The notes under the pieces were generated by a model that was given only the letters and a program-made list of their open reading frames with translations, had not been told where the DNA came from and did no database searches. 64,000 nt of DNA, from the NCBI GenBank assembly GCA_949987565.1, contig OX465107.1, forward strand, positions 15,708,305-15,772,304, given 5' to 3'. Every line of letters begins with the position of its first letter. The first letter of the stretch is position 1. Shown here piece after piece: positions 37,727 to 49,200 of this stretch. This DNA comes from Luidia sarsii (Eukaryota > Echinodermata > Asteroidea > Paxillosida > Luidiidae). Position numbers and translations under genes: made by a program.

Positions 37727-40700
37727 ATGGAGGATGCCTTAGGACACACGGAAGGGTTGGACAGCGACTCTGAGAGCGGCGTGGATCAGTCGGCCAGGTC
37801 GCCCCATCACCAGGACCACGGCCTGCCGCCGACGCAGCAGCTGCCGCCGCCGCCCGGCCGAGACCCCGGCGGGGCCGTCGGTCCGCCGCCGCCGCTGGAG
37901 GGCATCTCCGAGGAGAGCAGCGAGCCGGGCAGCCCGGCCACGAGTCGCTGCCGGGTGTCCCACCCGCGCCTGCTCAGCCAGAGGCCGGCCGAGGTGAACG
38001 GGGTGCCGTCGCTGGAGCGCCAGACGAGGAGCGCCACTCCCCCCTCGGCGGCCAGGCACGACGACGTGACCGGGAAGCAGACGTGCGCCACTCGTAAACG
38101 GCGGGGAAGCATCAACTTGCAAGTGGGTATAGCCTGAGTCTAGTCCGATCTCATGTGTGTGTATTTCCCAAAGCCTTACGATGCATCCCTAACTCAACTT
38201 GATGGATAATCCATCGTGTTTGGGCCTATGCAGGCCGTGTGGTTTCTGTGCATCGCTCATCGTGTTGTGACTGGTCGTGATTATAAGTTACGATGGGTTT
38301 TATGAAATCGACCACAAGGCACATTTTTGTGTCTCAGAAATCAAATTGAAAAAAAAAAAATTGGCAAAGAAAACTTGACCGGGACTCGAACCCGAGACCA
38401 CTGGATCAATGTGCCAGTGATCTTCCATTTGAGCCGTCCACCAGCCATTAGATGGCGGCCTTCCCAATAGTCAACTAGTCTTTGCCGGGGTGGGGCGCCT
38501 TTGTTTGTTTGTTTCTCAGAAATTAAGTTCGAGTTTGGGGTTTGCATTTTAGTCATTTAAGTGTAAGCAGTTTGGAAAAATGTTGTACTAGGGCCTATAT
38601 ACTTTTTTGTAGCAATATGGCTTAGTACTAATTCATTTTTCATTAGGCCTATATACCTCCAAGGACCTCAATTCTGTTCTTACTGATTTTGGGGGGATAC
38701 GTGCCGGTATCTCCAATTCAAGTCCGTGAGACTCTATAAGGTTTTCTCCGTGCTTCATGATAATTATTATGACTCGTTTGGAAAAGGAGTTGGTGAAATT
38801 CGTTTTCTATTTGCCCTTTAATTGACCTTTAGAGCCGATCCAAAAGGGAATCGGATCCAGTCGAAATTAAATCATTTATTTGGTGTTTTATCTAAAACGA
38901 ATCATGCTTCTCAACTAGCGGTTGATTTTGGATCAGCTTTTGACAGAGGCCTCATTAGCTTTAGCCAAAGCTATAGGCCTAGGGCCTACATTGATTTCTC
39001 TTGTCACATCACATTCAACTGACATGGAATGGGCTGGTTTAGGGCCTGAAAGGTCCTGTAATATACGCACAAGCCTGTAGTGTAGAAATAGTTAATTACT
39101 CGCGAGTAATAAAAAATTGTCGATGATTTGTCGATGTTTGAGTGAAGATTTCTCGAAAAGTACAGCATCCAGACCGTAAGATTTTAACATCAGGATTCTA
39201 CCATGACCATCTACAAACTGTGTAAATTAGAGGGAAATCTGTGGACATCAATGGTTTCCGATCTTCCCAATGTTGTATTGGACCTTTAAACGATTATTGC
39301 CAAATAAATTCAGCTAGTATTAGGATACATTATAAATGAAAAGAAACATCCTTCACTAGGTGCGCCGCCCGAGCACCCAGCCCGAAATGTCCAGCACCGC
39401 CCAGAGGCGCATGAGCGTTCGTCGTCACAGCAACCTCCCACCGACGCAGCCCATGCAAGCCTTTGGCACACCACTCGCGGGAGGCCGACCTGCCCCCACT
39501 CAAAGGGTCAAAGAACCGGAGCCCGCCCTCACCGACGAACAGAAAGCAGGTCACTGTACCCATAATTATTAATTATTATCTCTCCATTTAATTTGCAACA
39601 TCATACTATACGCGTATTTGACTTACCGGTTCGACTTTATCTATCCTTTATACTATCTTCCTGAATCTATAGAAAATGCATACGAACAGTGTAACTACAC
39701 TACGTTAATCCTCAGTCGTGTTACTCTTAACTCAGTTTGACCATAATCTGTATCCTGTATGTCCAATGTCTCACTAGTTAGTTATTTGAAAAGTTTCAAA
39801 ACTTCAAAATGTTAAAAAGTTCGAAGTCAGTGTTTCCTTTGGGTTTTTTTTGGCTTGTTAGTTTTTGTTTTTATTATCTTCATCCACTTTTAATCAATAT
39901 GTGTCTGTTTATGCGTAGGTACGTTCGCCACAAGCTTTGGCTTTATAGGATGATGCCTGCACACCCTAATATTTTCTGTATTAATATCGGTCGTACTGTT
40001 TGCTGGTGTGGAAAAAATAATGTTGAACTGAATTGAATCCCGTATTGAAACAAACAACATGGTTAAATGAATGCACAAATTGCCGATAGCATTGAAATGC
40101 CGAGAATGATCACCTTCTCTTCCTTTCTCCGAAATGCAACCACAGCGTTCAAGGAGGCCTTCGACCTCTTCGACAGCAACGGTGGCGGGACCATCGATGC
40201 GGACGAGTTGACGGAAGCTCTGAGCTCTGTCGACATCCATCTGTCGGTGGACGAGATCAAGGAAGTCTTGCAGGCCATTGACAAGGACGGTATGTTGTCT
40301 TCCGTTGGGCCAGGCGGCGAACAATAAACTCCCAGAGCACAAGACGCTCGGTTTCAAATCTAGCTTCGGCATGCTGTTTGGCCGGATCGAAAAGTGAACC
40401 TCTGCTTATACTTTCAACAAAAGAGCCTATAGCGCGCGAAGCTGACAAGATAGCCTACTCTCGTCTGTGCAAAAGGTCAGCAACGGTTTTAGTCAGCAAC
40501 GGAGTCCTCTCTCGTCTGCTTTCGGTGCTCCGGAGATTAAGCGGGAAAGTCACAAACAGTGACAAAGATACAACATTGGATGCGTGATGTGATGTGACCA
40601 CGCGATGGAGAGCACGCGTGCGACATTGTTTACTACAAATTATTATGGCGTCCAGTGCGTATACTTCATCATCCGGGTGCGTACGATCTACCAAGAGAAG

Positions 40701-43700
40701 GCTATCTTGAGCGCTTAGATCTTTGCTTTCAACTTTGACCTGGACATAGACATAGACTTGAAGTCCCTCAACAGGCTCCGCACGGGTATATGGGCCGCAG
40801 CAAAGGCAACGTAAGTAAATGGGGCTGTGCCGATGCAGCAGATGTAGCCTGAATGCGGGAACCATCAGAGCAGACCATGCAACACCTATACTGAGATGTC
40901 CACTTCTTGAAAATGAAAGCAGCCAGGAAGATCTGCTATAACGAGAAGGCTTTAAAAAATAATGCATGTGCAAGCCGCCTGGCCGAACATGTGACCAAGT
41001 TCAGGGATGGACACGAAAGAAGAATGAATTGGAAGAAATAATTGCTTTTAATATCTTTAAGAAACAGTGTAAAGAATGATAGCCTCATTAAGATAAAATA
41101 GCAGTTGCAGAGCTTTTGGGAGTTAACCCATGCACTGAAGGTCATTGGTTTTTGGTCACTACGTCTGTGCCAGAGGAGCGTTCAATCATTTTTGTCGAAG
41201 AGCGTCACTTGACAGTATCAAAAATTTTCGGTTCAGAAACCGTTTTGGAGGTTCAGAAAAAGTTATCAGTTTGACAACAATAACCGGACGAATCCTTTCC
41301 TCCACCTTTTGTCCGTTTTCATCATCGGACGCCTATATACAGGCAGTGGCGAGATCGACTTCGAGGAGTTCCTCAACATGATGACAAACACGGAGAAGTT
41401 CCTGGAGATGTTCGGTAAGCAACCAGGCACATTTCCTCCTCTCAATCCTTACTCTGAGAAGAACAAAAACAGTGTCGTTCATTTTTACCAGAAGACAATA
41501 CAACCTGCCTTCAAGGAGGGTTATGCATTTATCGATAAATTAATTATTATCTCGTTGCAAAAAAAACCCGAAAAATATAGCCTCGCTTAAAAGTTTAAAG
41601 GCCCCGTACAACATTGGGAAGATCGGGAAACATCGATGTCCACAGATTTCCTTCTAATTTACTCAGTCTGTAGATGGTCATGATCGAATCCTCATGTTGA
41701 AATCTTACGGTCTGGGATGCTGCACTTTTTGAGAAATCTCAAACACCGATTTTTTATGAAAAATGAGAAGGTGGAATTGGAAAGGAACTCTTTGTAAAAA
41801 GGAATTGGACGCGCACTGTAGGGCCTATACAATGTCTGCATGCTTTAATCAGATGCTATTACCATGCACTGAGTTGGCGTAACATCATGAACCACGTGCA
41901 TAGACCATCGAGACACGCAGTTACATGGCAAGTTTGCAGGGACACCATGTAAGTCATCTTAGTTTAATACCAGCTCTTCTCAGAGCCCTCTCCTTCCCAG
42001 AAGATGTTTCTTAGCATGGTGCCCCCTCAAACTGTCCACGCAGTGTTTCTACCATAAAAATCTCAAACAGAAGAAGAAGATAGTGTCTGACATGTAAAGC
42101 TACTTGTAATTACTTTTTGCGTTATAACCTGATGCCGTGCTCACGTTGTTTGTCGTGGCCTCAGTGTTAATCAATGAAGTTTGTCCATGCTCGACGTGAT
42201 AAAAACACTGAATGCTCAGTGCTTTGCCCGATGCCTGATGAACACAAAAATCAGGTAGCTCTGGCGGGATTCGAAACCCCGATTCCCGCAAGCAGGAGTC
42301 GCAGGTTCAATAGTCCCGCCTGCGGAGCTCGAGCTGCCTGAAATGTTTTCATCAGGCATCGGGCAAAGCACTGAGCGTTCAGTGTTTATCATGCGCGCCG
42401 AGCAAGGGCAAAAAACCTCATTGAATTATACATTCTCCCCGACGCAAAACATCATGTTATAATATCTGTGGCCTCAATGTTTCATGTCCCTTCCCTCCAT
42501 CCTGATCACACAGCGTCCAAGCACGAGACAGACGGCGTACCGTTGCCCCCAGTGGCCGGCAGGGGACACATTCTCTTCGACGCGCTTACCCAGTTCATGA
42601 GGTCGTCAGCACTGAAAGCCATGGACGAAATTGTCGGGTGGGTTTAATAGAATCAGTGGACATTCAATTTTGTCTACATTGGTAATACCAAATTGATATT
42701 TTGTAGGCGTATTATGGGACTTTTGGGCGGAGTGGTCGTTCTGGAAGCCACATGTTTTACATTATTCTAATTATCATTGAATATCAGCTTTCATCCGGAT
42801 TGGAATCAACGTTATTACTGTACTTTACCCTATAACGAAAAGTTATTGATCCTATGAACAAGAAGACAGGTAAAGTTTCATTATCTTGAAAAAAATCGCC
42901 TTAAATCGAAAATTTGATTTGTATCAAACCTCCCCGACTAGGTACTACAAAAACAAGTATCGACGCGTTAATGCACCTCATGTGGTAATGCACTATGCGG
43001 CGGGCGCCAGACTGATTGGCCTCACGGAGAAGCAGCTTGCAAGACATTTGGAAAAACTACAGGCCAGTAACCAAGGTAACACTAGTCAAAGAGATCTTAT
43101 CTTAAGCAGAGAAAAACAATCGTCAGAGTTTGGGTGAACCTGTTTTACCGTTACCGTGGCCATGGATAGCCTGAAAATACCATGCACCATCATTGATCAA
43201 TAAAAGGGACACTTGTCATTGTCTTGGTCACGATCATTTACCAACTCCAAAAATGTCCGATAAAGCCAGGCCAACTTCTTGGGCAATACATTTTGTCCGA
43301 CATTTTTTTTTTTTTTTTTTTTTTTTTAAAATCTTTGCCCAACATTTTGTAGAGCATATTCGTACACCTTTTGTGTCAGTGTATTATAAATGATGCACAA
43401 AACTTCGCGCATATGTTTGCATAACTACACGACATCTGGATTCCACTCCTCACAATTGTAGGCTAATGGGAACTGTCACAGTTCTTACTGTGGCTGATGG
43501 CGTGTCCAGCTTCTTCCGTTATACGTTGTTTTACTGGCATTGCTTTCTGCATGTTAGGCCCTAGTATCGGTCAGCACTAAATCACCAAACTCTTTGAGTA
43601 AAAAATGATCAAACGCTCTGTATAAAAAGAGGCGGGCAATTTGAACAGAGGATGTAGCATGAGTTCTACCGCACACCGGATACAGCACTTCTGTGGGCGT

Positions 43701-45837
43701 TCCCGTTTCGTCAACTTCCATGGTGTGTGCAAGCAGCTCTTTTATTTTTTTTTACACCGCAGCTATTGGTTTTTCGCTATAATAGGCCCTAATTTAAATT
43801 CGGGCTTGAAAAGAGACTGCTACTCTGTAGTAAGCCAGGAGGGAGGGCGCTCGAAATTAGACATCTTTTATTTTCGTGAGAATTTTTTTTTTTTACAAGA
43901 TATCTCTCATGCTTGCGGCAAACTACCTTCATTATCAACAACAACAAAACACATTCTGCCCCTCCAAAAGGAGTCCCAACTGGATGAAAACGTAACACGC
44001 TTCGTGTAGTCTCTTTTCAAGCGCGACTTTGCACCGTACAGCGAACAGATACCATTGGCTGCGGTGTAAAAAAAAAAATATAATATGCGTGCACTGCAAC
44101 AGATACATCACGCATTCATGGTAACTTGTCTGCTTTCTACAACTTACTTTAGGCAATGAGAAGAGTCCGTACGCCCAGCCTCTGCGCATCTTCCTGACCG
44201 GACCGCCCAGCGTAGTCAAGAAGAAGGTTCCCCCTCAAGAGCTCGGCAACCAACGCCGCCGCTGCACGGGCAAGATACGGCTGACGGTGCACCTACCGCC
44301 CTCTAGCGACGCCACTGCCACCAAGACCGAAGACAGCGAAGAGCAGGGCAAGGTATGTCGTAAGAACCCAACAACGTGTCACCGGACCTCATGACTACGA
44401 AACACAAGCGCCAGCTGCACTCGTTCACGAGTGAAAATGCGAGCACTTGGACATGACTATACGAGTACACATGGTTACATAATCGAATATGATTTTTGGA
44501 CTAGGCCTATGCTAATATAATCGATACACTGTTAAAAATAAGCGTTGGGCGATGATTAGCCAACATAAATTCGTCCTAATATTTTAGGTAAATATATTTT
44601 GATGGCTAAAATGAATGAGTTTACTAACTATCGACATTTGAAATAATATTATATTCAAACCAAATGGTTTTGCCCGACACTTTTGACGTCGTAATACAAT
44701 GTATAGGCCTATCGCATTATTGCCTTTCATAGATCGTTTGATTTACGATGACTGTATTTTCAGTGGTTTAGGTACTCCATCTCCTTCCCATGTATTTTTC
44801 TTCCCTCAGACCGTCCGCAATTCTAAGGCCACCAACACCCAGATGAAGCTGGTCTTCCAGCCCCGTCTGGGCTGGGTCAAGCCTCACGTGAAGAGCATCG
44901 CAGCGCGGCTCCCGCAGAAGAAGACGGTGCTGACCACTGAGGATCTCGCGTCCATCAGAAAGAGGGTACGTACTTACTACGAATCATTGCCTTTCCACTC
45001 TCATCTTTATTTTTGTTTCACCTTACGGTATGATTGTGTATGTGGGCACGCTATATGGTGCGCATCATGACTGTGTCCACATGTATACTTGATGTATGTA
45101 TTTATGCTATGTGTGTCTGTATGATTGTGTATGTACGTCAGCTGTATGCTATGATTATGTATAATTATCTGTCTGCTATGATTGGTGTCTGTATTCTATG
45201 ATTGTGTAGGTCTATATCTGTACGCTATGATTGGTGTATGTATTCTATGATTGTGTAGGTCTATGTCTGTACGCTATGATTGGTGTATGTATTCTATGAT
45301 TGTGTAGGTCTATGCATGTACGCTATGATTGGTGTATGTATTCTATGATTGTGTAGGTCTATGTCTGTACGCTATGATTGGTGTATGTATTCTATGATTG
45401 TGTAGGTCTGTCTGTACGCTATGATTGGTGTATGTATTCTATGATTGTGTAGGTCTGTCTGTACGCTATGATTGGTGTCTGTATTCTATGATTGTGTAGG
45501 CCTATGCATTGTATTCTAGGATTATATAGACCCCTTTCTATGTTCATTCCAGAGATAGTTGGGGATGAGACTCAGAATGAGTCTCACACCAAACCGAAAC
45601 AGTTTAGGGAACATTATTATGTGAATTGAAAGCACTTTTTTGTGGTGCGGTATTCGTTTTGCACAGATAAAGGACGCGACACGAGAACACTACAACGACT
45701 TGGCGAGGACGCGGGTCGACGAGAACCAGCGATACTGGCGCTCGCTCCATCCGCAGTTCATCCCCTCCAAGACGCTGCGCACCAACTTCCGCAAAGTCTT
45801 CTGCGCCTACATCGCCGTGGGCCAGCGAAAAATCTAG
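37727..45837 (+). CDS. EF-hand calcium-binding protein, complete, 9 exons, 528 aa
   Basis: Exons are 37727-38122, 39360-39549, 40146-40289, 41343-41414, 42514-42637, 42942-43075, 44153-44352, 44810-44965 and 45667-45837, all GT-AG and in frame. Residues 1-195 are Pro/Ser/Arg-rich and look disordered. Two EF-hands follow: DSNGGGTIDADE at about 205-216 and DKDGSGEIDFEE at about 241-252. Both keep the calcium-coordinating residues at positions 1, 3, 5, 9 and 12. An intron cuts the second loop after DKDG. The C-terminal half has a YYKNKYRRVNAPHVVMHYAA block, a QLARHLEKL helix, a basic region and a Trp/Tyr-rich end closing in AYIAVGQRKI. The layout recalls SPATA21/EFCAB-type sperm or ciliary proteins, but I cannot confirm this. 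The ATG is the first in an open GC-rich exon. Confidence 0.85.
38158..38315. mobile_element. MITE family A, copy 4
   Basis: It starts GTGTATTTCCCAAAGCCTTA and ends GGGTTTTATGAAATCGACCA. It sits 35 bp after the donor of EF-hand gene exon 1. Confidence 0.75.
38340..38505 (-). mobile_element. tRNA-derived SINE family A, well-preserved copy
   Basis: The plus strand runs ATTGGCAAAGAAAACTTGAC, reversed B box GGGACTCGAACCCGAGACC, TCTTCCATTTGAGCCGTCCA, then CTTTGCCGGGGTGGGGCGCC. A poly(A) of 10 (poly(T) on the transcript) sits at its 3' end. It directly follows MITE family A copy 4. Confidence 0.8.
39115..39290 (-). repeat. Dispersed repeat E, reverse copy upstream of EF-hand exons 2-4
   Basis: AAAGTACAGCATCCAGACCG, ACCATGACCATCTACAAACT and CGATCTTCCCAATGTTGTAT are the reverse complement of motifs at 41597-41775. 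It lies in intron 1, 70 bp before exon 2. Confidence 0.8.
41597..41775 (+). repeat. Dispersed repeat E, forward copy downstream of EF-hand exons 2-4
   Basis: GTACAACATTGGGAAGATCG, CAGTCTGTAGATGGTCATGA and GGTCTGGGATGCTGCACTTT pair with the reverse copy at 39115-39290. It lies in intron 4. Confidence 0.8.
42165..42440. mobile_element. Inverted pair of SINE family B copies (hairpin)
   Basis: A minus-oriented copy (tail ACACTGAATGCTCAGTGCTT, then a reversed head with GCGGGATTCG) meets a plus-oriented copy (head GCAGGAGTCGCAGGTTC, tail CATCAGGCATCGGGCAAAGC). The two face each other head-to-head near 42293, both with truncated tRNA-like heads. Confidence 0.78.
43303..43327. repeat. Poly(T) run
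   Basis: About 25 T in a row in EF-hand gene intron 6. No clear SINE body adjoins it. Confidence 0.9.
45100..45530. repeat. 45-49-bp tandem repeat in EF-hand gene intron 8
   Basis: Seven or more units contain TATGATTGTGTAGGTCTATG, TGTACGCTATGATTGG and TGTATGTATTC. The array starts about 140 bp after the exon 8 donor. Confidence 0.9.
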
Positions 45838-45989
45838 AGGGCACCCGGGAAAAACCCACCCAAGGGCATTGTGGGTGACTCATACGCCAAACAGGCATCA
45901 AGACTAAACATTGATGGGTAAAAATGAGCTGCGAATTATGGCCGGACACGGCACATACAGGAATTGACATCTTTCTTTCTTTCATTATA

Positions 45990-46075
45990 AATGTGCAAAG
46001 ACAATTTGACTGGACCGGGACATGAACCCCCGGCCGAACTTCTGGCTTAATGTAACAACGATCTTACCACCGTAT
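45990..46075 (-). mobile_element. tRNA-derived SINE family A, partial copy
   Basis: CAAAGACAATTTGACTGGAC and CGGGACATGAACCCCCGGCC match the family's 3' half with the reversed B box. The head is missing. Confidence 0.6.
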
Positions 46076-46271
46076 TTCTTTTTAATTTACCACGGAAGCA
46101 TTACCAGGTCTTACTCGGAAATGCGAGTCAAATTAAAACACTTCTTATCATTTCAATATGTTTTCCCGGTAGATTTTCCAAGAGCGTGTTCTTTGCCACA
46201 GGGCTATTACCGGTATGTAAGATATTTCAAGGGATGCTTTATTCCAGAGTGTATTGTTGGTCAGAATTGTA

Positions 46272-46277
46272 AATAAA
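46272..46277 (+). promoter_or_regulatory. Candidate poly(A) signal of the EF-hand gene
   Basis: AATAAA lies 435 bp after the stop, the first good signal on this strand. A partial SINE (45990-46075) would then lie within the 3' UTR. Confidence 0.5.
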
Positions 46278-49200
46278 GCTAAAAGCGCCAATCAATTCAA
46301 TTCGAAAGTCGACCTTCTGCGAGATTATTTTATAATTTTTCGTCAGCTTCTTCTACCAATGAAAGTTATATTATTTATTAGTTATAAAGCATCGATCAAA
46401 AAGGTGTGTGCAATTTGTGTATACGACATCGCGCGGATCACACATAAAAATAATGACGTACGTGGACTGCCACGAAAATTGTGGGTAGACACGGAAAAGA
46501 AAAACAGACTAAGATGGCAATGGAATTTGCATGCTTTTCTGTGCAATTCTTCATTTTATTTTTCTCTTCACTGGAAAGATATAAAGTTTTTTATTTCAAG
46601 TTAATATTAATAACAGTAATACAGTCAACATCATCAACTGAAGAATTACTAATGGAATGCAGTCACTGTCTTAATCTCGAATCTGGGTAATGTAGTACTT
46701 TACTCGACAAAAAAAATCACCGGCCAAAAACTGAATACAATTATCCAGGATAAAAATTAACACACGAGTGGTATACATATGGGGCCTTACGTTAAACTTC
46801 TCAAGTCTAAATATCAATATAAAAAAAACCAAAAGGCATGTGTAGCTAGCTATACGCTCACGATGCTCATGGAATGATCTTCCCTGTAATTTTTCATAAT
46901 TCTGAGCCGATAAGTACGGGGCATGGCAGGCTAGGTACCGTACGCTTAGATTGGTTGAGAAGGTGGGTGCCTCATCGATCAGAGAAACCAATACACTTTC
47001 TTTGACGTCACTGCGTGGTACATAATATGCGTACGTTGAAATAAATGCCACGAATGACGTGCAACAGGGGGAACGCATAGTGCCCATACTGTGGTGACGT
47101 TTGGTGCCGGAAAGGTTTCGATGACTACACAGGGCCTACGGTATACAACCTCAATAATACGAAATCTGGTTTTCATATCGCAAATAAATTCTGTACTTTT
47201 TCGTTGGTGGAGTTTTCGTCTAAAAGTCTTCGGGTGCGCATCTGTTAACTACAACAATGACTGAATAATTATGTACATGTACACGTACGCCACGACAAAC
47301 AATCTGGTCGAATATTAATTGCAATATAACTTTGCATTTTTTCTTTTTTACAAATGTATATACACCAACAGAAGAAAATACATTACATTGTACATATTTT
47401 TGTGACAATATTGTCCCGTACAGTGATAAATGAGTTTATACACGTACAAGATATTCAGGCACTCGATATTTATAAAGCAGCGAGCTGACGCAAAATGTGT
47501 AACTGGCGGTGTGGCATTTCAATTTCATCATTTTTGGGCTTTTTTCTCAATCGCAACAAAGGATATAGGTTAGGACCATAGAAAACCATGCAATTATTCG
47601 CCCTCGTATGAACGTAACTAAACGCCGGATTTGCTGACCCTTTCACGGCTTAGATCTATCATGAATAAAGTGCTCCAAGAACATGGTACATTGGAAGAAT
47701 CTCATATGCTGGACAAATGCTCTCGGTGTTGTAACACAAAGCTATATAAATATGGTGTATCAGGCGCTAGCGTGATTAATTTCACCACCAGTATATTATT
47801 ATTATTACTATTATTTATTTGCGAGGATTCACAATAAAGTGTAATTTAATGGGGCTTAAGATGTACCGGTATAGATGTGCAGTAACGTTCAATATCTAAA
47901 TTAAGGAAAAACAATGTGTCAATATCCCTTACAATTTAGTAAACTGCAGCTTCGTCCGGACGACAACAAATTTCCTTGGGCTCCTTTGGAAGGAAATATG
48001 CCGTCGTAACAATGTGCAATTTTCGTTAAAAAAGGACCTGTGTCACTGGTCCAGTGTATAGTGCAGTGTAGTGCAGTGTAGTGCAGAGGATTACATGCAT
48101 GTTACTTTCTCACAACTTTGATTTAAGACTCGCTGAAGTTGCTAAGTACACCAGGGTTGGGGGAGTATTAGTGCATTAGATTAAAAAAACACAAACTGCT
48201 ACAAAATTCAAGGTGCAGGATGACAACGGTTGTATATAATACGGGCAGTTAGATTAAACACAAAAAATAGTGTGCCCATTTCTAGAAACCCCACCGACTG
48301 GTCGACACTACATGGGATGATTAACCACACACTTCACTGAAATACATATCTGACGGGCATCAACTTTGGCAAACGCTCACACAAAAATCCAACATTAAAA
48401 GTAGAACGACTTTTTTTTAAAAAGGGAAAAACTTCATATGGGTCAGATAACCTTTAAAAAAGAAAAAAACTAAAAGAGAAACCAATCAAACGTTCGTAAA
48501 AAGTATCAAATTCCGTTCCTTTTGACATCACTGAACTTAATCATTACGACAAACTCAAATGTAAAGCGTTACACCTTTTTTTTAAAAAGAAAGAAGAAAA
48601 TCATGGTCCACGACCGGTGACCGTCTCCCACTGTCCCTTCATTGGGAAGATAATGACAAATGACTCTTGTATTACGGCCAATACTCTTCTAAGAACTGGA
48701 GCATCGGGACCATTTCATTCGATTTTGATGCACTGTTCCTTTTACTCATCTCACTAGAGCAAAACTGCCACATCAGACTCACAGACACTTTGTTGGGGTC
48801 CAACATGTGCAAGTAAGTACGTGTGTAGGGCGGGCGTGACAAGTGCCAATGCCCGGCAGTGCACCGACTCGTCCCCTGGAGGACCAGGGATGGATATGGC
48901 CAGCCCGATGGGACAAGAGCAGTCTGTGACATTTTTGTTTTTTTGCAACAGACTCTCAGAGGACGACTCTTCTACATAGAAACTACACTCTCTCAACAAA
49001 AGCAGACACCCACACACGAGCGACCAAGCGCCACACGCAGACAGGCTGGCGCGCCCACTAGAATGTATACTGGCAATGAAAGAAGGTACATGTACGTGAA
49101 CAGTATATGCATCTTCACAGGACAAAAGCTACTGGCATTCTGTGCTATACACGAGGTCACCAAAACGGCTTTGAAGCTACACTGTTCAGTTAAAGTTTAG

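Noticed and set aside
48672..49125. Overlapping minus-strand ORFs of 86 and 123 codons as a gene
   Set aside because: They have no recognisable domain and no supported splice sites. They lie in the presumed TULP3 3' UTR or spacer.
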